NCBI GenBank assembly: GCA_002238645.1
Contig: MPMT01000037.1
Span: forward strand, 1 to 47,627
Direction: 5' to 3'
Source of the DNA: Alphaproteobacteria bacterium bin52
GTDB taxonomy: Bacteria > Pseudomonadota > Alphaproteobacteria > Thalassobaculales > Thalassobaculaceae
Length of the DNA: 47,627 bases
In this document: piece after piece, positions 8,361-15,059 of the stretch
Numbering within the stretch: position 1 is the stretch's first letter
Layout: every line of letters begins with the position of its first letter
Made by a program: the position numbers and the translations under genes
Notes under the pieces: model-generated
The model's database searches: none
What the model saw: only the letters and a program-made list of their open reading frames with translations
What the model was told of the DNA's origin: nothing

Positions 8361-9677
8361 TCAGCCTCCGGTCGCCGCCTCGAACTTGCGCAACAGCGCA
8401 TTGCCGCGCGCAACGGCGTCGTCCAAACCTTCCTGCGCCGACTTCGTGCCGGCCCAGATCGCTTCCAGTTCCTCATTGATGATGTCGCGGATCTGGACGA
8501 AATTGCCGAATCTCAGCCCCTTGGAATTCTCGGTCGGGGCCTTGCCCGTCATCTGCTGGATCGCGACGTCCGTGCCGGGGTTCTTTTCGTAGAAGCCCTG
8601 CGACGCTGTCAGCTCGTAGGCGGCTGTCGTGATCGGCAGGTAGCCGGTGAACTGGTGCCAGTCCGCCTGAACCTCTGCCGAGGACAGGTAGGAGAAGAAC
8701 TTCGCAGCAGCCTTGTAGTCTTCCGCATCGTGCCCCTGAAGCACCCAGAGAGTGGCGCCGCCGATTATGGTATTCTGCGGGGCGCTCCCGACATCCGCCC
8801 AGTGTGGCAGTGCGGTGACGCCGAACTCGAAGTCCTTGGCGTTGGCCTTCACCCCGGCATAGGCCGCGGACGAGTTCATGTACATCACGCATTCCTGCCC
8901 GTAGAACTTGGGCGCACTCTCCGAACGCCGGCCGCCATAGTCGAAGACCTTCGACTTCTGCCACTCGGCGAGCTGGCCGATGTGCTTTACATGGTCCGCA
9001 CTGTTGAAGGTGAACTCGGTATCGGTGCCAGCGAAACCGTTTGCCATGGTGCCGACGGACAGGTTGTGCCAGGCGGAGAAGTTCTCGATCTGCACCCAGG
9101 ATTGCCAGCCCGTCGTGAAACCGCAGGGATAACCGGCGGCCTGCGCCTTCATGGCGGCAGCCTCGACTTCCGGCCAGGTCTTCGGCGCCTCCGAAATCCC
9201 GGCCTTCTCGAACGCGGTCTTGTTGTAGTAGAGCACCGGCGTGGAGCTGTTGAACGGCATGGACAGCATGTTGCCATCGGTATCGGTATAGTAGCCGGTA
9301 ACCGAGGCGAGGTAGGCACCCGGATCGAAGGCTTCACCCGCATCCGCCATCATCTGGTAGACCGGGTAGATGGCCCCCTTGGCCGCCATCATGCTGGCCG
9401 TGCCCACTTCGAACACCTGCACGATATGCGGCGGCTGCTTGGCCCGGAACGCCGCAATGGCGGCCGTCATGGTCTCGGTGTAGTTGCCCTTGTAGACGGG
9501 CGTCACCTTGTAGTCGGACTGGGATGCGTTGAATCCCTCGGCGATTTCGACGACCTTTTCGCCGAGCTTGCCGCCCATGGCGTGCCACCACTGGACCTCG
9601 GTCGCGGCCAGTGCCGGGCCGGCATGAGCGATGGCCATCGTTGCGCCGATCGCGGTCAGAAGGATCTTCGGTTTCAT
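8361..9677 (-). CDS. ugpB: Periplasmic sn-glycerol-3-phosphate binding protein
   Basis: A 438-residue extracellular solute-binding protein that delivers glycerol-3-phosphate or glycerophosphodiesters to UgpAE. A Sec signal peptide (MKPKILLTAIGATMAIAHAG, cleavage near ALAATE) opens the protein. The mature start EVQWWHAMGGKLGEKV and blocks such as YKGNYTETMTAAIAAFR and IVQVFEVGTASMM are diagnostic for UgpB. The ATG at 9677 is chosen over longer in-frame starts because it follows a CCTGGAGG ribosome site and begins the signal peptide. It is the first gene of ugpBAECQ. A possible Pho-box lies about 70-90 bp upstream. Confidence 0.95.
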   Translation of the reverse strand: MKPKILLTAIGATMAIAHAGPALAATEVQWWHAMGGKLGEKVVEIAEGFNASQSDYKVTPVYKGNYTETMTAAIAAFRAKQPPHIVQVFEVGTASMMAAKGAIYPVYQMMADAGEAFDPGAYLASVTGYYTDTDGNMLSMPFNSSTPVLYYNKTAFEKAGISEAPKTWPEVEAAAMKAQAAGYPCGFTTGWQSWVQIENFSAWHNLSVGTMANGFAGTDTEFTFNSADHVKHIGQLAEWQKSKVFDYGGRRSESAPKFYGQECVMYMNSSAAYAGVKANAKDFEFGVTALPHWADVGSAPQNTIIGGATLWVLQGHDAEDYKAAAKFFSYLSSAEVQADWHQFTGYLPITTAAYELTASQGFYEKNPGTDVAIQQMTGKAPTENSKGLRFGNFVQIRDIINEELEAIWAGTKSAQEGLDDAVARGNALLRKFEAATGG

Positions 9678-9747
9678 CGGGAACCTCCAGGAAAAACTCC
9701 TAGCGTTGCAGTGCGGCGGGACAATCCCCGACGCGGGTTGCAGCCTC

Positions 9748-9765
9748 ATTACCGTAGCGTTACAG
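9748..9765 (-). promoter_or_regulatory. Possible Pho-box upstream of ugpB
   Basis: On the minus strand the site reads CTGTAAC, four bases, then CGGTAAT: two 7-mers spaced like the PhoB consensus (CTGTCAT-N4-CTGTCAT), each matching 5 of 7. Ugp operons are classic members of the phosphate-starvation regulon. No clear -10 could be placed by eye. The match is partial and the call is tentative. Confidence 0.3.
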
Positions 9766-9979
9766 GCTCGTGAAACTAAACCAAAAAAAGCTTATCCCCT
9801 TGATTACGGTGCCACAAGATGTTGTGTCGGCAGCCGTGCGCCGGGCTGACCGGATTCTGCGCCAAAGCCGTGCTGGCGGCGCTGTCGCAAAGACCTGAGG
9901 GCGAGAAAGGTCCGGTTCCCGAGGTCCGGGAGCGATTATGCCGTGTGGAGAGGGGGTCCGGGCGTGAATACCTGGCGCT

Positions 9980-10891
9980 TCAGGCGCGTCCCTCGACAAA
10001 GTCGCGATCCGTGACAGGCTTCAACCCGAGGCCGATACCCAGGAGCCTGTCGAAGGAGGTCGCCCTGTGTCGCCTCCGGTTCCACCGGAACACGAACTCG
10101 TCCAGGTATTTCTGGAAGTGCTTCCTGCGCAGGCCGTGGTAGACGCCCATGGCCCATCGCTTCAGGTTCGAGAACACCCGATGGGCCCACTCCAGGACCG
10201 TGTGCGCCTCCTGGTCACCGATCACCCTGGCCTCGTGCGGGTTCTCGGGCAGACCGGAGTATCCACTCCAGCCGTCGGTGACGACCTGTGCCCCGGGTTC
10301 GACGACGTCGCCGATGAAGCCCTGGAGCGAGTCGGCACTGTAATCGTCTCTCTCCTTCAACCGGATGCGCCGGGGCTTTCCATCCTCGGAAAGCTCGACG
10401 ACGCCGGCCAGGAGCATCGTTTCCTCCGCGTTTCGGCCATTTTTCGACCGGCCTTCCGCTCCGCGTCCCTCACGGAATGGCATCGACGCCTCGTCGACCT
10501 CCACAATCTCCTGGAGGACGCTCCGGTCCGGACCGACCATCGCCCGACGCAGCTTCTGGAGAAGCAGCCAGGCCGACTTGTCGCTTCCGATGCCCAGCTG
10601 CGCCTGCAGCTGGAGCGCCGAGATCCCGTTGGAATGCGTGGCCACGATGTGGGTGGCGAGGAACCAGGTCTTCAGCGGAAGATGGGTGCGGTGGATCACG
10701 GTACACGCGGTCACCGAGGTCTGGCGCCCGCAATCCGCGCATTCCCGGAGGCACCGGTCCCCCTTGAGCTCCCAGCCCTTCGTCCCGCCGCAGGCGGGGC
10801 AGACGAAGCCGTCGCCTCAACGAAGCTTCACGAGATGGCGGGCGCAGGCGTCCTCGTCCGGGAAGAGCTTCCCGAACTGCTGGAGCGACAT
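9980..10891 (-). pseudogene. IS1595-family (ISXO2-like) transposase with internal stop
   Basis: Reading from ATG at 10891: MSLQQFGKLFPDEDACARHL, then VKLR, then a TGA at 10817-10819, then GDGFVCPACGGTKGWELKGD and onward. The stop falls where relatives have a Trp, so a TGG to TGA change explains it. After it come the zinc ribbon (CPACG, then CADCG) and the catalytic part (VEVDEASM, VVTDGWSGY, VFSNLKRWAMGVYHG). The catalytic domain remains otherwise open to the end at 9980, so the lesion looks recent. Restart from an internal codon would give a protein without the zinc ribbon. Confidence 0.85.
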
Positions 10892-10903
10892 CGGGCGGTC
10901 ATG

Positions 10904-10945
10904 CTTGTACCGGCTGGGCATGGCCTTGTACCGGCTGGGCATGGC
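10904..10945. repeat. Perfect 21-bp tandem duplication
   Basis: CTTGTACCGGCTGGGCATGG plus C occurs twice back to back (10904-10924 and 10925-10945) just upstream of the transposase start, inside the IS. On the minus strand each copy carries an ATG in frame with the transposase start, so the duplication adds alternative upstream starts. It probably arose by slippage. Confidence 0.85.
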
Positions 10946-11024
10946 GCGAACACAAGACGAACACGGCGGCCGGTCAACCCCTCCGACACAAGATGTGGAC
11001 CAACCTGTGGCAAAGGGATAAGCC

Positions 11025-11825
11025 TTTCCGGTGATAGGGACTGTCCTCGCGTGAGGCAGCGCGGGGGTCACATCCCCGGGGAATGTGCTTGCGGAGTCAG
11101 GCGGGAACGCGGCTTCCGGGGTCCGGTTGGCAATTGCGGTAACGGCTGTCGGAAACCCTGATCCAACACCGCAAGCCACCGTCGGACCTCCGGCCGGTCC
11201 GGACCGCACCCGCCCTGTTCACGGTTACCGTCGTTGGCCGACCGGTGAGGCACATGAAAGTGCTGTTCCGCGCGGGAGCCATACCCTGAAGGTGTGGGAT
11301 ACGGGATGGTTCCGACCCGCAGTGCCGATCGTCCATCCACTACGAAAATGTCTCCGCGCCCCGCGCTGGCCTCTTGCCGCCAGGCGCCGCCTGCCCGGGT
11401 CCCGGTATTGAGGAACACCACAATCGACCTGATGACCGGTTCCCGGTCCATCGCTCGGCAGCCCACTGACCGGAGCAATCCACTTTTCGTCGAGATGTCC
11501 GGTCGATCGAGAGATTCCTGCTGCGTTTGCGGTCCGTTGTGAAAGTGGACACGGTGCCCGCCCCGGCTTCGAAGCCGGGCACCCCGGCGCCTGACTGTCA
11601 GCGACCGAGACGGAGCAGGTACCGTGAGCGGCTGACGGTAATGCGCCACTGCCTTCCGCATCGCTTCCCGGCTCCATTCACGTCCTGGAGCGACGCGCAC
11701 CGGGGTCCGCGCCGGTGCCGCCGGTCGCACCGACAGCGTCTCCGGTGTGCCGTCTTGTCCGAGCTGTTACCCGATCCGGTTGGCGTGGCCGGAACCCCCG
11801 TTCGGTCAATGGTGCGGAGCCGGTG
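11025..11825. other. 0.8 kb without a recognised gene
   Basis: Frames on both strands match no family that I can name. One 18-bp perfect palindrome (CCCGGCTTCGAAGCCGGG, 11562-11579) stands out; it has no T-run and may be a protein site or a chance GC-rich palindrome. The stretch lies downstream of the DUF2783 gene and next to the IS, so it may be decayed flanking DNA. No clear terminator for the pepN operon is visible. Confidence 0.4.
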
Positions 11826-12020
11826 CTACAGCGTGCGCCGCGCGAGGGCGAGCGAGTCTTCCAGAACCGCGATGTCGCCCACCTGGTTGGCGAGGATCAG
11901 GACGAGGCGGGCATTGAGCCGGCGTCCGTCTTCATCCGACAGCCCTTCGTGCGCCTCGATCAGCATCTCGTACCAGCGATCGGGATCATCGATGCGCGAA
12001 GCGCGTATCAGGTCGCTCAC
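11826..12020 (-). CDS. DUF2783 small protein
   Basis: A 64-residue acidic protein without membrane segments or cysteines, with the block DPDRWYEMLIEAHEGLSDED and a helical C-terminus (LNARLVLILANQVGDIAVLE). DUF2783 proteins are known mainly as partners encoded next to FAD aromatic hydroxylases, as here; their role is not established. The GTG start at 12020 is chosen because it overlaps the stop of the hydroxylase gene (GTGA), implying translational coupling. A longer ATG start at 12044 would lie inside the hydroxylase gene without a ribosome site. It is the last gene of the operon. Confidence 0.75.
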   Translation of the reverse strand: MSDLIRASRIDDPDRWYEMLIEAHEGLSDEDGRRLNARLVLILANQVGDIAVLEDSLALARRTL

Positions 12021-13642
12021 TGTCCTGTCTCCCTCCCGGCGCATGCCCGTGCGAGTGCACGCGTGAGCGCGGTGGCGTCACACCCCTCCCGCCAACGGGC
12101 GGCGACGTGCTGATCCGGTCTCAGCAGGTACATTGACCCGGGCACGGCGGCCCAACGGCGGGCAGCGAGGCCGGTCGCTTCCGTCACCAGCACGTCTATC
12201 CGTGGTTTCGCGTTGGCAAGGATTTCCTCGCACCCGTTCGGCTTCCCGGTTCCGTCGACATCGGTAAAGCACAGGAGCACGAACCGCCCACCGAGATGTT
12301 CGAGCAGCCACCCCGACTCCAGCGGGGCATCGATGGCCGGCGCGCCGGGAGCCGGCCCGAGACCGCCGAACCCGGGGTCGTCCGGGCTGTTGAGAGCCGA
12401 GGTGGCATAACTGTGTGGCAGTGACAGCCGTCCGCTGTTGACCAGCGCGCGGGCGAAGGGTTCGCTCCCGGCCAGCGAGAGCACCGCGTCACGCAGGTCG
12501 GCGCTCGCCTGGTTCTTCGGTGTCATGAAGTCGGTGCTGCGCGCGGCGTTCAGGATGTTTTCGTCGGCCGCCGGAACCCGCTCGTCATCGTAACTGTCCA
12601 GCAGGGAGGCGGGCGCGGCACCGGCCTCGACCAGTGCCAGCTTCCAGGCGAGGTTGTCGACGTCCTGGATGCCGCCGTTGCCGCCCCGGGCCCCGAACGG
12701 ACTGACGACATGGGCGGCGTCTCCGGCGAAGAACACGCGGCCGTGGCGGAACCGCTCCATCCGCCGGCACGAGAAGCTGTATACGCTGATCCACTCCAGT
12801 TCGAATCGGGTGCCGGGACCGACGACGCGCCGGATCCGTTCGGTCACCCGTCCGGGCTCGCTTTCCCGTTCCGGGTCGGCATCGGGACCGAGTTGCAGAT
12901 CGATCCGGACCAGGTTGTCAGGCTGGCGGTGCAACAGGGCCGACTGGCCAGAATGGAACGCCGGCTCGAAGTAGAACCGGCGTTCGAACGGAAACCCCGC
13001 CTCGACCCGGATGTCGGTGATCAGGAACCGTTCCTCGAAACTCCGCCCGACCAATTCGAGCCCCAGGGCACGGCGCAGCGTACTGTGCACCCCGTCGCAA
13101 GCCAGCAGGTACCGGGCCTCGATTCCGTACTCGCCGTCCGGCGTGCGAACCTGCACGAGCGCACCATCCGCTTCCCGGTTGCACACGCCGGTGACCTCGT
13201 TGCACCAGCGGATGTCGGCAAGCCCCAGCTCCTGCAGGCGCCGGATCATGCAGGCCTCCGCGTGGTACTGCTGAAGGTTGATGAAGGCCGGCATGCGATG
13301 CCCGGTCTCGGGCAGCAGATTGAAGGCGTAAAGCTGCCGTTTACCCCGGTAGACCCGCCCGGTCTGCCAGACAACACCGTGCCCGAGCATGCTCCCGGCC
13401 GTTCCGGAGCGGTCCAGGATCTCGAGCGTGCGCTTCGACCAGCAGATCGACCGGCTGCCGGTGGCAAGCCTGTCGCCCTTCTCGAGCAGCACCGTGCGCA
13501 CACCCAGACGGGCAAGTTCGAGTGCCGCGGCAAGGCCGACCGGCCCGGCGCCGACGATCACGATCGCGCACCGTTCCGGCCTGCCGGACCCGACGGCCGC
13601 GGGACGGCGATAGACGATCCGGGGCGCCGGCGCGATGCTCAT
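12017..13642 (-). CDS. FAD-dependent aromatic-ring hydroxylase (MhpA-like)
   Basis: A 541-residue class A flavoprotein monooxygenase (PF01494 type). It would use NAD(P)H and oxygen to hydroxylate a phenolic or related ring. Visible motifs are IVGAGPVG (about 29-36) for the ADP part, the DG motif in LLACDGVHSTLRRALG, and the GD motif FFAGDAAHVVSPFGARGGNG. The thioredoxin-like C-terminal extension of this family is present after about residue 420. It resembles 3-(3-hydroxyphenyl)propionate hydroxylase most, but the other mhp genes are absent, so the substrate is unknown. Start and stop both overlap neighbours by 4 bp (deacetylase-like gene upstream, DUF2783 downstream). Confidence 0.85.
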   Translation of the reverse strand: MSIAPAPRIVYRRPAAVGSGRPERCAIVIVGAGPVGLAAALELARLGVRTVLLEKGDRLATGSRSICWSKRTLEILDRSGTAGSMLGHGVVWQTGRVYRGKRQLYAFNLLPETGHRMPAFINLQQYHAEACMIRRLQELGLADIRWCNEVTGVCNREADGALVQVRTPDGEYGIEARYLLACDGVHSTLRRALGLELVGRSFEERFLITDIRVEAGFPFERRFYFEPAFHSGQSALLHRQPDNLVRIDLQLGPDADPERESEPGRVTERIRRVVGPGTRFELEWISVYSFSCRRMERFRHGRVFFAGDAAHVVSPFGARGGNGGIQDVDNLAWKLALVEAGAAPASLLDSYDDERVPAADENILNAARSTDFMTPKNQASADLRDAVLSLAGSEPFARALVNSGRLSLPHSYATSALNSPDDPGFGGLGPAPGAPAIDAPLESGWLLEHLGGRFVLLCFTDVDGTGKPNGCEEILANAKPRIDVLVTEATGLAARRWAAVPGSMYLLRPDQHVAARWREGCDATALTRALARACAGRETGQ

Positions 13643-14373
13643 CCCCGTTCCTGCCAGGTGCAGGCGATGTCGCGGGGATGGCAGAACCAGGCCACGCCCG
13701 GATACTCCGCCGCATGGGCCAGCCAGCGCCTGATCGCATCAAGGCAACGCGGCTGGCCGGACAGGTGGGGCCTGAGCACCGGGCACATCACGAGAGGCCG
13801 GTGCGCCGACTGGCGCAGCTGCTCGTCGAAATGGTCCGAGAGCATGGCGGCGAACTGGCGCGGGGTATGACGATGGACCTGCAACTGCTGCAGGTCATCA
13901 AGTTCCGGTGCTATCGGGACGCAGCCTATCCGGTGACCGTCGTTCGAGAGCCAGACCGGCTGATCGTCGCCGCAGGCCGCCAGCAGGTAGCAACAGCCGG
14001 CGTCCAGAACGGATGCGAGGTCAAGCTCGCCGCGAACCAGCAGGCCCCGGGGCATGGAGATCCCGAGATCACGGTAACGCTGATCCGGAACCGCGCCCAT
14101 GGCAACGAACTCGTCGGCCCGAGCGGTGAACATCGCCGTCAGCCGCGGGTGGCGCGCCAGGATGCCGGGACCGGCGGCAACTGCCACCGGCATCTCGAAG
14201 GTGCGGAACATTTCCAGCAGCCGCCATGCCCCGACGCTCATCCCGTACCGCTCGGCGACCGCATTGTCCGCATCAAGCGCAAGGATCACCGCGACGGCGA
14301 GCCGACTGCCGCCCGGCCAGCAGAACTCGTTGCGGTCGATGATCGGGTCCGCAACGACAAGACCGGGGAGCAT
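13639..14373 (-). CDS. Polysaccharide-deacetylase-fold protein, metal ligands missing
   Basis: A 244-residue protein. It resembles the PuuE-like branch of the NodB deacetylase fold: LAVAVILALDADN (about 25-37), SVGAWRLLEMFRTFEMPVAV (46-65), then DEFVAMGAVPDQRY (87-100), and HPRDIA near the end. In active relatives the third block is normally HEIVAHG or similar with metal-binding His; here both are replaced (D87, M92). A hydrolase activity is therefore doubtful. The ATG at 14373 overlaps the stop of the racemase gene (TGATG), and the 3' end overlaps the hydroxylase start (ATGA). An upstream in-frame extension to 14829 runs through the racemase gene and is rejected. Confidence 0.65.
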   Translation of the reverse strand: MLPGLVVADPIIDRNEFCWPGGSRLAVAVILALDADNAVAERYGMSVGAWRLLEMFRTFEMPVAVAAGPGILARHPRLTAMFTARADEFVAMGAVPDQRYRDLGISMPRGLLVRGELDLASVLDAGCCYLLAACGDDQPVWLSNDGHRIGCVPIAPELDDLQQLQVHRHTPRQFAAMLSDHFDEQLRQSAHRPLVMCPVLRPHLSGQPRCLDAIRRWLAHAAEYPGVAWFCHPRDIACTWQERG

Positions 14374-15059
14374 CACGCAGTTCGACGTCTCGGTCCGGTG
14401 GTCTGGCCGAGCCGGACCGCGGCGAGCGCCGCGGACACTGCAACCTGGGTCGGATCGATCACCGTGATCCCGAGCCGCTCCTCGAGCGGGGAACGGTACG
14501 CAGCCATGCCGGCGCATCCCAGCACCAGCACATCGGCACCGTGATGATCGCGCAGGATCTCGCCGACCTCTCCCAGGCGAACGAGGGTGCGCGACGCATC
14601 GGCCAGTTCCACCACCGACAGTCCGATCGGCAGGTCGGCCGCGAGCCGCGACTCGATCCCGAGCGACCTGATGTAGCGCAGGTGCCGCGGCACCGAGCCG
14701 GACAGGATGGCAAGGACACCGAACCTGTTGCCGAGCGAGAGCGCTGCGAGCATTCCGCTCTCGGCAATTCCGAACACTGGCCGGGCCGTGGCCTCGCGGG
14801 CCGCGTGCAGGCCCGGGTCCGAGAAACACGCAACAACAAATGCGCTCGCCCGGTCCTCGTGCTCCCTGACCATGCGCACCACGTCGCCCGCCACACGGTC
14901 GACATGCTCCTGGGTCTCGACACCCGGCGGGCCGCCGGGATTGGTCAGGCTCTCGATCTCGGGACCGGCCGCCAGCCGCAACGGCTCAAGCGCCTGGTCC
15001 ATGGCCCGCGTCACCTGCTCGGTACTGTTGGGGTTGATCACGATGACAGGCCCGGTCAT
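14373..15059 (-). CDS. Asp/Glu/hydantoin racemase-family protein
   Basis: A 228-residue cytoplasmic protein of the Asp/Glu racemase fold, which includes hydantoin racemases, maleate isomerases and arylmalonate decarboxylases. The opening VIVINPNSTEQVTRAM is typical of hydantoin racemase-like members. Both expected catalytic cysteines are seen: C78 in VVACFSDPGL and C182 in VLVLGCAGM. This supports a two-base racemase or isomerase. Start and stop overlap the pepN and deacetylase-like genes, so it is made from the same transcript. Which substrate it turns over is unknown; the FAD hydroxylase two genes on suggests catabolism of an aromatic amide or hydantoin, which is inference. Confidence 0.8.
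   Translation of the reverse strand: MTGPVIVINPNSTEQVTRAMDQALEPLRLAAGPEIESLTNPGGPPGVETQEHVDRVAGDVVRMVREHEDRASAFVVACFSDPGLHAAREATARPVFGIAESGMLAALSLGNRFGVLAILSGSVPRHLRYIRSLGIESRLAADLPIGLSVVELADASRTLVRLGEVGEILRDHHGADVLVLGCAGMAAYRSPLEERLGITVIDPTQVAVSAALAAVRLGQTTGPRRRTA

Larger units (their letters stand above)
9789..11024 (-). mobile_element. IS1595-family insertion sequence, inactive
   Basis: The element is about 1.24 kb. Its ends are inverted: GCTTATCCCCTTG at 9790-9802 on the left matches the reverse complement of CAAAGGGATAAGC at 11011-11023 on the right, and a second matching block (TGTGTCGG) lies about 30 bp further in on each side. The single transposase gene is broken by a stop codon. 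No convincing 8-bp target duplication was found, so the outer boundary may be off by a few bases. The left end lies only about 25 bp beyond the Pho-box-like site of ugpB, so the insertion cut off whatever lay upstream of that promoter. Confidence 0.75.

Noticed and set aside
13639..14829. 396-residue version of the deacetylase-like protein
   Set aside because: The extra 152 residues run through the racemase gene in another frame; homology and the TGATG overlap support the start at 14373.
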